9,380 nucleotides of DNA from Ruminococcaceae bacterium UBA1438 (GCA_002329285.1 DCTO01000025.1:201-9580); one strand, 5' to 3'; shown: positions 1 to 6,721, numbered from the stretch's first letter. Notes: a model not told the origin generated them from the sequence alone. Translations and numbers: made by a program.

Positions 1-1
1 A

Positions 2-2083
2 AAAGAGCTTCGCGCGCTGATAGATGAAAGCGAAACGGTTGCAGAGCTTATTGAAACGGCGCGCAAGGTTGAGGGCATGCCGCGAAACACCTCCACCCAT
101 GCAGCAGGCGTTGTCATCACGCATGATCCTGTTTCAACTTATGTTCCCCTCGCAACTAATGACGGCCTGATTGTAACCCAGTATGTTATGACCTCGCTTG
201 AGGAGCTTGGGCTTCTCAAAATGGATTTCCTCGGCCTTCGCACGCTAACGGTAATTAATGATGCCGCAAAGCAGGCGGGTGTTGATATTGAAAGCATCTC
301 AATTGAAGATCCGGAGGTTTATAAAATCTTTGCCAATGGGCAAACAGAGGGCATTTTCCAGTTTGAATCCGGCGGAATGAAGCAGATGCTTATGAATTTA
401 AAGCCAACAAGGCTTGAGCATCTGATTGCCGCAAATTCGCTTTATCGCCCCGGCCCTGCAAAGCAGATAGACACCTTTGTTGAAAATTCCCATCATCCCG
501 AAAGAGTGCATTATGCCACGCCGCTTTTAAAGCCCATTCTGGAGGACACCTTCGGCTGCATCGTTTATCAAGAGCAGGTTATGCAGATTTTCCGCGCGCT
601 TGCGGGTTATTCTTATGGCAGAGCAGATGTCGTCCGCCGTGCAATGAGCAAGAAAAAGCATGATGTGCTTGAAGCGGAGCGCAGAACCTTCCTTGATGGC
701 TGTGCCGAAAGGGGAGTTGATGAAAAAACAGCAACAGCTCTTTTTGATCAGATTAGCGAATTTTCCAAATATGCGTTTAATAAATCTCACGCGGCTTGCT
801 ATTCGCTTGTTGCTTACAGAACTGCTTATTTAAAGCGTTATTATCCGGCTGAGTTTATGGCGGCGCTTCTAACCTCTGTGCTGGATTCCTCAAATAAGGT
901 TGCACGCTATATTGCGGAATGCAAGCGAATGGGGCTTCGCCTTGCCGTGCCTGATGTTAACACCTCAATGAAGGGCTTTTCGGCAAACGGCAACGTTATA
1001 AATTACGGCCTTCTCGGCATAAAAAATCTCGGTTCCGAATTTATTAATGATATTATCCGTGAGCGTGAAAACGGCTTATATAAGGATCTTTTTGATTTTT
1101 GCTCACGTCTGCAAACAAGTCATTTTAACCGCCGCGCGGTTGAAAGCCTGGTTCGCTCCGGTGCGCTTGATTCGCTCGGCGCAAACCGCCGCCAGATGCT
1201 TCAGGCGCTTCCGGCCCTTGTCAGCAACCTGGAGGATTATCGCCGTAAAACAATGTATGGCCAGGTGGGCTTTTTTGATCTCGGTAATGACGATAATTCC
1301 TTCGGCATTGATTTTGAGCTGCCTGCGGTTGATGAATTTCCAAAGTCAGAGCTTCTTAAAATGGAAAAGGAAATGACCGGGCTTTATCTTTCCGGCCATC
1401 CTTTGGATAAGTATGAGCCGTTTATTCAGTCCCTCGGTTATGCGCGCACGGCAGAGTTGCTGGAGGCGGGCAAATCCGATATGGCTGCCTTTGCTGACGG
1501 CGATAATGTCAGCCTCGCCGGAATTATTAGCAGTATAACAATCAAGCAAACCCGAAACGGCCAGAATATGGCGTTTGTAACCGTTGAGGATATGCTTGGC
1601 TCAATTGAAATAGTCGTTTTCCCAAAGGTGCTTGCCGAATATAATCAGTTTATTTCAAGCGGCGGTGTGATAACAGTTTTCGGCTCTCTTTCAGTTGAGG
1701 AGGAAAAGGATGCCAAGGTGCTTGCAAATGTGATTTCCGGCGCGCCTGATAAAAACAGCCGCCCGGCGATGAAAGGCAGAAAGCCTGCTCATAAACCAAA
1801 TTTGCAGACCGAAAGCGTAAAGCGAGCTGAAAATCCGCCCTCACAAAAGAAAAGCAAAAGGCGCGGGCTTTTTCTCCGTTTTTCTTCAGCATCGGATGAA
1901 AGAATTGAAAAGGCAAGCGTTATTGCTTCAATATTTGAGGGCGATATGCCTCTGTATTTCTATTATCTTGATGAAAAGAAATATGAGCTTCAGCCAAGGG
2001 AATGCTTTGTTACGGTTAACGAAACAATGCTTGCCCAGCTCAAAAAGCTTCTTGGCAGTGAAAATGTTGCCGCTATTGATTAA
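2..2083 (+). CDS. dnaE: DNA polymerase III subunit alpha, DnaE type (5' part outside window)
   Basis: Replicative polymerase that extends DNA as part of the pol III holoenzyme. The reading frame is open from base 2, before the first ATG at 77, and reads KELRALIDESE into the family motif EGMPRNTSTHAAG, so the true start lies left of the window. The PHP domain and the first two palm aspartates are therefore missing from view. Visible in order: the third catalytic Asp in KMDFLGLRTLT (codon 224-226), the SLYRPGP and IVYQEQVMQI motifs, GYSYGRADVVRRAM, FNKSHAACYSLVAYRTAYLK, a helix-hairpin-helix region (YGLLGIKNLG to SGALDSLGANR), a beta-clamp-binding pentapeptide QVGFF (1262-1276), and an OB fold (about 1501-1735). 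A basic, proline-containing linker (about 1750-1860) then leads to a small C-terminal domain. The order PHP-polymerase-HhH-OB and the absence of an inserted exonuclease point to DnaE rather than PolC. About 693 residues are present of an expected ~1,150. No terminator follows the stop. Confidence 0.97.
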   Translation, partial: KELRALIDESETVAELIETARKVEGMPRNTSTHAAGVVITHDPVSTYVPLATNDGLIVTQYVMTSLEELGLLKMDFLGLRTLTVINDAAKQAGVDIESISIEDPEVYKIFANGQTEGIFQFESGGMKQMLMNLKPTRLEHLIAANSLYRPGPAKQIDTFVENSHHPERVHYATPLLKPILEDTFGCIVYQEQVMQIFRALAGYSYGRADVVRRAMSKKKHDVLEAERRTFLDGCAERGVDEKTATALFDQISEFSKYAFNKSHAACYSLVAYRTAYLKRYYPAEFMAALLTSVLDSSNKVARYIAECKRMGLRLAVPDVNTSMKGFSANGNVINYGLLGIKNLGSEFINDIIRERENGLYKDLFDFCSRLQTSHFNRRAVESLVRSGALDSLGANRRQMLQALPALVSNLEDYRRKTMYGQVGFFDLGNDDNSFGIDFELPAVDEFPKSELLKMEKEMTGLYLSGHPLDKYEPFIQSLGYARTAELLEAGKSDMAAFADGDNVSLAGIISSITIKQTRNGQNMAFVTVEDMLGSIEIVVFPKVLAEYNQFISSGGVITVFGSLSVEEEKDAKVLANVISGAPDKNSRPAMKGRKPAHKPNLQTESVKRAENPPSQKKSKRRGLFLRFSSASDERIEKASVIASIFEGDMPLYFYYLDEKKYELQPRECFVTVNETMLAQLKKLLGSENVAAID

Positions 2084-2089
2084 TAAATC

Positions 2090-2118
2090 TTGACAATGAG
2101 TTTTAATTCTATTAAAAT
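2090..2118 (+). promoter_or_regulatory. Sigma-A-type promoter for pfkA
   Basis: TTGACA at 2090-2095 is a perfect -35 hexamer. A 17-base spacer separates it from TAAAAT at 2113-2118, which matches five of six bases of TATAAT. It begins seven bases after the dnaE stop codon. The predicted start near 2125 would give a leader of about 70 bases before pfkA. Readthrough from dnaE is also possible, because no terminator separates the two genes. Confidence 0.75.
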
Positions 2119-2185
2119 AAGTTACCAACAGTAATAAACTGAGTGATTTGCTCTTTATTCTTAAACTTAAGAGCAGAAAGGCTAT

Positions 2186-2191
2186 GGTGAT
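2186..2191 (+). promoter_or_regulatory. Ribosome binding site that fixes the pfkA start
   Basis: GGTGAT, complementary to the 3' tail of 16S rRNA (ATCACC part of ATCACCTCC), ends four bases before the ATG at 2196. A second complementary block, AGAAAGG, sits at 2175-2181. Together they resemble the extended anti-SD complement AGAAAGGAGGTGAT with three extra bases. AGAAAGG is only two bases from the in-frame ATG at 2184, too close to serve it, so 2196 is preferred. Confidence 0.6.
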
Positions 2192-2195
2192 TATT

Positions 2196-3164
2196 ATGAA
2201 AACTATTGCAGTATTAACAAGCGGCGGCGATGCTCCCGGTATGAATGCGGCTGTTCGTGCTGTTGTAAGAACAGCGTGTGTAAACGGCATTAAGGTTCTC
2301 GGCGTTATCAGGGGCTATAACGGCCTCATAAACGGCGATTTTATTGAGCTTGATCTCCGCTCTGTTTCAGATATTATTCACAGGGGCGGCACAAAGCTTT
2401 ACAGCGCCCGTTCAGCAGAGTTTGCAACAGAGGAGGGTATGCGCAAGGCTATCCGCACCTGCAAGGAATACGGAATTGAGGGCGTTGTTGTTATCGGCGG
2501 TGACGGCTCTTTCAGAGGCGCCCGCGATCTTTCCGAAAGGGGAATTCCCTGCGTTGGTATTCCAGGCACAATTGATAATGATATTGCCTGCTGTGATTAC
2601 ACAATCGGTTATGACACCTGCCTCAACACAATTATGGATTGCGTTGACCGTGTGCGTGACACAACTGAATCTCATGACCGCTGCACGGTTGTTGAGGTTA
2701 TGGGCAGAAGAGCCGGCTATCTTGCGCTTAATGCAGGCATTGCTGTCGGCGCAACCGCAATTCTCATCCCTGAAATCGATTTTGATATTCAGAAGGATGT
2801 TATTGAAAGAATGCAAAGAACTCAACGCACTGATAAAAAGCACTTCCTCGTTGTTGTTGCAGAGGGTGTCGGCGTTGATGTAACAGAGCTTGCAAAGGTC
2901 ATTCAGGCGCAGACGGGCGTTGAATCCCGTGCCTGCATTCTCGGCCACATTCAGCGCGGCGGCTCGCCCACTGTTCAGGACAGGGTTATGGCAACGCGCA
3001 TGGGCCATTATGCTGTTAAGGAGCTGCTTATGAAGGATATTGGCAACCGCGTTGTTGCTTCTCAGAAGGGCGATGTTGTTGATTACGATATTTTTGAGGC
3101 TCTTAGTATGGAAAAGCATATTGATAATAATCTTTATCAAGTTGCGCTTGATGTTTCAATTTAA
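2196..3164 (+). CDS. pfkA: ATP-dependent 6-phosphofructokinase
   Basis: Phosphorylates fructose 6-phosphate to fructose 1,6-bisphosphate, the committing step of glycolysis, in the cytosol. The 322-residue product matches the usual ~320 residues. Motifs: nucleotide loop TSGGDAPGMNAAVR (8-21), GGDGS (101-105), PGTIDND (123-129) with the catalytic base at D127, fructose-phosphate residues R162 and R171 (MGRRAGYLAL), E223, and the C-terminal signature GHIQRGGSP (250-258). GGDGS and PGTIDND indicate ATP use; PPi-dependent enzymes usually have GGDDS and PKTIDND. R21, R25, R72 and R154 of the effector region are present, but position 187, normally Glu, is Thr, and the usual Arg/Lys before GKKH is Thr (T212). 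Allosteric control may therefore differ. The start at 2196 gives the family N-terminus MKTIAVLTSGGD; an in-frame TTG (2148) and ATG (2184) would add unrelated residues. It has its own promoter and a strong terminator. dnaE-pfkA adjacency is known in Clostridia. Confidence 0.97.
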   Translation: MKTIAVLTSGGDAPGMNAAVRAVVRTACVNGIKVLGVIRGYNGLINGDFIELDLRSVSDIIHRGGTKLYSARSAEFATEEGMRKAIRTCKEYGIEGVVVIGGDGSFRGARDLSERGIPCVGIPGTIDNDIACCDYTIGYDTCLNTIMDCVDRVRDTTESHDRCTVVEVMGRRAGYLALNAGIAVGATAILIPEIDFDIQKDVIERMQRTQRTDKKHFLVVVAEGVGVDVTELAKVIQAQTGVESRACILGHIQRGGSPTVQDRVMATRMGHYAVKELLMKDIGNRVVASQKGDVVDYDIFEALSMEKHIDNNLYQVALDVSI

Positions 3165-3180
3165 CTTATAATAGCTTTTC

Positions 3181-3209
3181 GCCCCCGGTGTTTTCCGGGG
3201 GCTTTTTTT
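3181..3209 (+). terminator. Intrinsic terminator after pfkA
   Basis: A perfect 8-bp GC stem, GCCCCCGG (3181-3188) with CCGGGGGC (3195-3202), encloses a six-base loop TGTTTT and is followed at once by seven T residues (3203-3209). It lies 16 bases after the pfkA stop and should end the pfkA transcript, separating it from spoIVB. Confidence 0.95.
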
Positions 3210-3214
3210 ATTAT

Positions 3215-3242
3215 TTGAAAATATTTCTTTTATTAATATTAT
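3215..3242 (+). promoter_or_regulatory. Candidate promoter for spoIVB
   Basis: TTGAAA (3215-3220), a 16-base spacer and TATTAT (3237-3242) each match the sigma-A hexamers at five of six bases. The site lies just after the pfkA terminator and about 33 bases before the spoIVB ATG. The stretch is AT-rich, so chance matches are likely. In Bacillus subtilis, spoIVB is transcribed by forespore sigma factors F and G; I could not find a convincing CATNNTA-type -10 here. Confidence 0.4.
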
Positions 3243-3250
3243 CCTTTTGG

Positions 3251-3266
3251 CCAACAATATTTTTGG
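3251..3266. promoter_or_regulatory. Imperfect 16-bp palindrome over the spoIVB leader
   Basis: CCAACAATATTTTTGG is a dyad in which the half sites CCAACAAT and CCAAAAAT match at seven of eight positions. A perfect 8-bp palindrome TTGGCCAA (3247-3254) overlaps its left end, so TTGG/CCAA blocks occur three times. The dyad lies between the candidate -10 and the GGTGAT ribosome binding site (3265-3270), sharing the first GG of the latter. This is a typical operator position, but no binding protein can be assigned. Confidence 0.35.
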
Positions 3267-3275
3267 TGATAAAAT

Positions 3276-4481
3276 ATGAAGTTTTTAAGAAAAACAATAC
3301 GTGTTCTTACGGCAGTGCTTGCAGTTGTTATAGCTGCTGTTTTCGGAATGATTCTGTTTGCAGATGATGCCCTTCCAGAAATGATTTACACAGAGGGCGG
3401 CTCTGCATCTTTTTATAATCTGTTCTCGCTTGAGGGCGGGGATGAAGCAAGCGTAGACTATCAGTCTGCCCAGCGAGTTTCAGAGGTCAGGAAGGAGCTA
3501 ATGCTCCTGAATGCAATCCCCGTCGCTGAAAAAACGGTTGTTAATCAGTCCGCCCAAAGCGTTCAGGTTTCCGGAAATTCCTTTGGAATTAAGCTTTACA
3601 CAAACGGCGTTATCATTGTCGGCACAAGGGATATAACGGTTGACGGAAAAACCGTTAATCCCTCAAAGGAGGCCGGGCTGCTAATCGGCGATATAATCGT
3701 TTCTATTAATTCAAAGCGGGTTTTCAGCTCTTATCAGGTTGAAGAAATTCTGAATGATAATAATGGCGAAAGCTATAAGATTAAAATAAACCGCGGCGGC
3801 TCCTTCAAAACCTTTGTTTTAACTCCCGTTTACGTTGAAAATGAGGGCTGCTATAAAGCCGGAATGTGGGTGCGTGATTCAACCGCAGGGATTGGAACAA
3901 TAACCTTTTTTGATGAGGAGGAGGGCAGAATTGCTGCGCTCGGCCATCCGATAACAGACGTTGACACCGGCGAGATTATGCCCATGCTTAACGGCGAAGC
4001 GGTTGAAACAAAGGTCACTTCCGTAATTAAATCAACAAGTGCTCAAACGGACTCAATCTGCTGTGATTTTTTGAGCAATTCTCTTGCAACGCTTGATGAA
4101 AACACGCGTTACGGGGTTTACGGCGATTATTCCTCAAGCGTCGATTTTTCAGCCTGCAGCCCTTATCAGGTTGCGCTTCCTCAGGAGGCAGAGCGCGGCT
4201 TCTGCCAGATTCTCACAACCGTTGATGAAAGCGGCCCCAGGCTCTTTTCGGCGGAAATCACAAGGATATATTATAATGATGAAGAAAAAAATATGGTGAT
4301 TAAGATAACTGATAACTCCTTGATAGAGCAAACAGGCGGAATTGTTCAGGGTATGAGTGGCACTCCGATAATTCAAAACGGTAAGCTTATCGGCGCAATA
4401 ACCCATGTTATTATTAATAATCCCCTCAAGGGCTATGCCGTTTTTGCCCACACCATGCTGGAGCAGTGCAAAAATCAGTAA
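3276..4481 (+). CDS. spoIVB: SpoIVB, stage IV sporulation serine protease (PDZ plus S55)
   Basis: In sporulating Firmicutes this forespore-secreted protease cleaves SpoIVFA, releasing the SpoIVFB protease that activates sigma-K in the mother cell. The 401-residue product is slightly shorter than the ~425 of B. subtilis SpoIVB. It has an N-terminal membrane anchor (about 7-29), a linker, and a PDZ domain (about 100-185, including KEAGLLIGDIIVSIN). An S55 peptidase domain follows. The catalytic triad is visible as H224 in ALGHPITD, D346 in KITDNS, and S361 in GIVQGMSGTP; the 15-residue Asp-Ser spacing equals that of the B. subtilis enzyme. The ending GKLIGAITHV...GYAVFAHTML is also typical. The ATG at 3276 follows GGTGAT (3265-3270) by five bases. 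The gene sits alone between pfkA and envelope genes, not in the common recN-spoIVB-spo0A order. It implies a spore former or a descendant of one. Confidence 0.95.
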   Translation: MKFLRKTIRVLTAVLAVVIAAVFGMILFADDALPEMIYTEGGSASFYNLFSLEGGDEASVDYQSAQRVSEVRKELMLLNAIPVAEKTVVNQSAQSVQVSGNSFGIKLYTNGVIIVGTRDITVDGKTVNPSKEAGLLIGDIIVSINSKRVFSSYQVEEILNDNNGESYKIKINRGGSFKTFVLTPVYVENEGCYKAGMWVRDSTAGIGTITFFDEEEGRIAALGHPITDVDTGEIMPMLNGEAVETKVTSVIKSTSAQTDSICCDFLSNSLATLDENTRYGVYGDYSSSVDFSACSPYQVALPQEAERGFCQILTTVDESGPRLFSAEITRIYYNDEEKNMVIKITDNSLIEQTGGIVQGMSGTPIIQNGKLIGAITHVIINNPLKGYAVFAHTMLEQCKNQ

Positions 4482-4509
4482 AATATATTAGATAAAATTA
4501 TATATATAT

Positions 4510-4538
4510 TTGATTATGTAAAAATATTGTGGTATAGT
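4510..4538 (+). promoter_or_regulatory. Extended -10 promoter for the glycosyltransferase/YfhO unit
   Basis: TTGATT (4510-4515), a 17-base spacer, and TATAGT (4533-4538) preceded by TG at 4530-4531 form an extended -10 promoter. The start would be near 4545, giving a leader of about 37 bases. A perfect TATAAT also occurs at 4546-4551 but has no matching -35. The region 4482-4530 is almost pure A/T and contains no GC-rich terminator for spoIVB, so some readthrough from spoIVB is possible. Confidence 0.6.
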
Positions 4539-4581
4539 ATAAACGTATAATGAAAAATATGTCTTACCACAGGAGCGGCTT

Positions 4582-6708
4582 ATGGATATTAAGGTTTCGG
4601 TTGTTATCCCGGTTTATAATGCGGAAAAATATCTTGAAGAATGCCTTGACAGCTTCATCAATCAAACGCTTAAAGAGATTGAAATAATCTGCGTTGATGA
4701 TGGCTCAACGGATTCCTCACTGAAAATTCTTGAGGCTTATCAAAGACGGGATTACCGCGTTAAAATCAGCTCTCACAAAAATTCCGGCGGCGGTGCAACC
4801 CGCAACAGGGGACTCTCATATGCTAACGGAAAATATGTTTATTTCTTTGATTCTGATGATATCGCCGCTCTTAATCTTCTTGAGCTTGCTTATAACAGGG
4901 CAGAGGAAACGCAGGCGGATATAGTTGCCTTTCACGCAAACATCTTCACAGATGATGATTTAAGCAAGTTAAAATTCAAACAGGGCTTTTCAAAGGGCGG
5001 CATCAAGGATGTTAAAGCGGTTTTCTCGTATAAGGATTATCCTAACAGCATTTTAAGCCTTGTTAACGTCGTTCCCTGGAACAAGCTGATTCTGCGCTCC
5101 TTCCTTATTGAGAATGAAATCAGATTTGAGAAGCTGTATTCCACTGATGATATAACCTTCTGTGCCGTTGCAAATGCAAAAGCAAGAAGAATTGCACTTA
5201 TTGATAAAACCTTGCTTTATTATCGCCGCGGTCGTGTAGGCACGGTTTCAACGGGTTTAAATCAAAGCCTTCAGAATGTTATAGCTGCAGTTGAAAGCGT
5301 TGTAAAGCAAGTTGAAACGCTTGATTATTATGATGAAATAAAGCCCTCGCTGATGCGCTTTGTGATTGATAATTATCTTTTTGCTTTCAGAAATTACACG
5401 GATGATTTTTCCTCCGATAAGGTTAAGGAATATTATAATTATATTCACAGCCGCTTTTCATCGGATTTGTTTGCCGATTTTAAGGAGGATTATCTTCCTG
5501 ATTATAAAATGCTCAGGCTTTATGAGGCTGTTAGAAACACGCCTTATGAAGAAATGCTTGCAATTAAGAGCAGGCAGATTATCGTTTCTTTCACAACTTA
5601 TCCGAAAAGAGTTTCAACCATTCATAAGGTTGTTGATAATATTGCCTCGCAAACCAAAAAGGCTGATGCTGTTTATCTCTGGCTTGCAAAGGAGCAGTTT
5701 CCGAATGGCGAGGCAGATCTCCCGAAGGAGCTTCTTGAGCGCCAAAAGCAGGGGCTTGTTGTGCTTCGCTGGTGCGATGAGGATATCCGCTCGCACAAGA
5801 AGTATTTTTATGTTATGCAGGAATTTCCGCAGGCGATTGTCATCACCGTTGATGATGATCTCGTTTATCCCGAGGATTTGATTCAAAGCCTGTTTGAATG
5901 CTATCTATGCAATCCCAATTGCGTTTCGGCAATGCGCGCCCATGCTGAACTTGTTAATTTCAGCAAGGCAGGGGAGATTATGCCTTATGAATTCTGGCTT
6001 CCTGAATACAGAGAAAAGATTTACACCCCCTCAATGCAGCTGTTTGCAACAAGCGGAGCGGGCACTCTTTATCCGCCAAATGTGCTTGATAAGCATGCTT
6101 TTTGCAAGGAGAAGTTTCTTGAGCTTTGCCTGCTTGCGGATGATGTTTGGCTCAACGCAATGCAGCTCGCAAACGGCACGCCGACTGTGCTTGCATCAAA
6201 TAATTACTTTTTGCACATTATTGGCGGCACTCAGGAAACAACGCTGTTTGAAGAAAATGTCGGCAGCGGTAAGAATGATGCCCAGCTTTCTGCGGTTCGC
6301 AGCTGGCTTAAAGCCGAATTTGGCAGGGATGTTATTTATGAGAACTTAACTCAAAGTAATCTGCCGCTTAATCTTGCGGATTTTAATGTTTTTTGCAATT
6401 ATCTTGCCTTTATGCATAAAACTGAAAAGCAGCTTCGCAAAAAGCTTTCGGATTCTAACAGTGAGAAATCCGAAAATGCCAAGAAGCTCAAGGTTGCTTA
6501 TTCTGAAAAATCAGAGCTTAATAAAAAATTGATTCGGACTTATGAGGAAAAGGCACAAAGGGGAGAAGAAATCAGAAAGCTTCAGAATGACCTTCGAAAG
6601 TTAGAAAAAACCTATAATAATTTAAGAGAGCAAACGCAAAGCTCTTATATTTTCAGGGCGGAGCGCTATGCTAAAAGAAAGCTTAAAATCATTCGTAAGA
6701 AAAAATAA
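4582..6708 (+). CDS. Two-domain glycosyltransferase with C-terminal coiled coil
   Basis: Predicted cytosolic enzyme of 708 residues, probably moving sugars from nucleotide donors to an envelope glycan or lipid-linked acceptor; the exact reaction is unknown. Domain 1 (about 4-230) is a canonical GT2/GT-A fold: VSVVIPVYNAEKYLEECLDS, VDDGSTD (38-44), FDSDD as the DXD metal site (89-93), and a distal YSTDD (186-190). A helical linker (about 230-330) follows. Domain 2 (about 332-600) starts with IIVSFTTYPKRVSTI, carries LWLAKEQFP (367-374), a metal-type TVDDDLVYP (422-430) and LLADDVWL (517-524), and resembles a second GT-A domain seen in capsule and polysaccharide clusters. Residues about 612-688 are rich in K/E/L/S with heptad-like spacing, suggesting a coiled coil, and the C-terminus is very basic (AKRKLKIIRKKK). 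No membrane helix is visible. AGGAG at 4571-4575 lies six bases before the ATG. It probably forms an operon with the downstream YfhO-family gene. Confidence 0.9.
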   Translation: MDIKVSVVIPVYNAEKYLEECLDSFINQTLKEIEIICVDDGSTDSSLKILEAYQRRDYRVKISSHKNSGGGATRNRGLSYANGKYVYFFDSDDIAALNLLELAYNRAEETQADIVAFHANIFTDDDLSKLKFKQGFSKGGIKDVKAVFSYKDYPNSILSLVNVVPWNKLILRSFLIENEIRFEKLYSTDDITFCAVANAKARRIALIDKTLLYYRRGRVGTVSTGLNQSLQNVIAAVESVVKQVETLDYYDEIKPSLMRFVIDNYLFAFRNYTDDFSSDKVKEYYNYIHSRFSSDLFADFKEDYLPDYKMLRLYEAVRNTPYEEMLAIKSRQIIVSFTTYPKRVSTIHKVVDNIASQTKKADAVYLWLAKEQFPNGEADLPKELLERQKQGLVVLRWCDEDIRSHKKYFYVMQEFPQAIVITVDDDLVYPEDLIQSLFECYLCNPNCVSAMRAHAELVNFSKAGEIMPYEFWLPEYREKIYTPSMQLFATSGAGTLYPPNVLDKHAFCKEKFLELCLLADDVWLNAMQLANGTPTVLASNNYFLHIIGGTQETTLFEENVGSGKNDAQLSAVRSWLKAEFGRDVIYENLTQSNLPLNLADFNVFCNYLAFMHKTEKQLRKKLSDSNSEKSENAKKLKVAYSEKSELNKKLIRTYEEKAQRGEEIRKLQNDLRKLEKTYNNLREQTQSSYIFRAERYAKRKLKIIRKKK

Positions 6709-6711
6709 GGA
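6707..6711 (+). promoter_or_regulatory. Ribosome binding site supporting the later start of the YfhO gene
   Basis: AAGGA overlaps the stop codon of the glycosyltransferase gene (TAA 6706-6708) and lies ten bases before the ATG at 6722. The alternative ATG at 6668 has only GGAG (6660-6663) with a short four-base spacer. The overlap of stop codon and ribosome binding site suggests translational coupling of the two genes. Confidence 0.45.
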
Positions 6712-6721
6712 TAAACCTGTT

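Noticed and set aside
77..79. ATG at 77 as the start of dnaE
   Set aside because: The frame is open upstream to the window edge and encodes conserved DnaE sequence, so this Met is internal.
2..2083. PolC instead of DnaE
   Set aside because: The polymerase motifs, the HhH then OB fold order at the C-terminus and the DFLGLRTLT motif match DnaE. PolC has its OB and exonuclease regions before the polymerase core.
2148..2195. Earlier TTG (2148) or ATG (2184) start for pfkA
   Set aside because: The added residues do not resemble the PFK N-terminus, which begins at MKTIAVLTSGGD. The AGAAAGG block is too close to 2184, and nothing suitable precedes the TTG.
2344..2883. 179-codon + strand frame inside pfkA
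   Set aside because: Out-of-frame shadow of pfkA with no ribosome binding site and an Ala/Leu/Ser-rich product typical of shifted frames.
2412..3140. 242-codon open frame antisense to pfkA
   Set aside because: It lies wholly within a clear pfkA gene, its translation has no recognisable motif, and the strong codon bias of this genome leaves antisense frames open by chance.
2196..3164. PPi-dependent phosphofructokinase
   Set aside because: GGDGS and PGTIDND carry the residues of ATP enzymes rather than the Asp and Lys typical of PPi enzymes.
3210..3275. Forespore sigma-F or sigma-G promoter for spoIVB
   Set aside because: Expected from B. subtilis, but I found no convincing CATNNTA-type -10 with a matching -35 at proper spacing. 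Promoter rules in this lineage may differ.
4481..4511. AAATATAT...ATATATTT stem as a terminator for spoIVB
   Set aside because: The 8-bp stem is entirely A/T with a 15-base loop and no proper T tract after it, too weak for an intrinsic terminator and expected by chance in such AT-rich DNA.
5366..5881. 171-codon + strand frame inside the glycosyltransferase gene
   Set aside because: Shadow frame rich in Ile, Leu and Arg. The overlapping frame holds clear glycosyltransferase motifs, and no start signal is visible.
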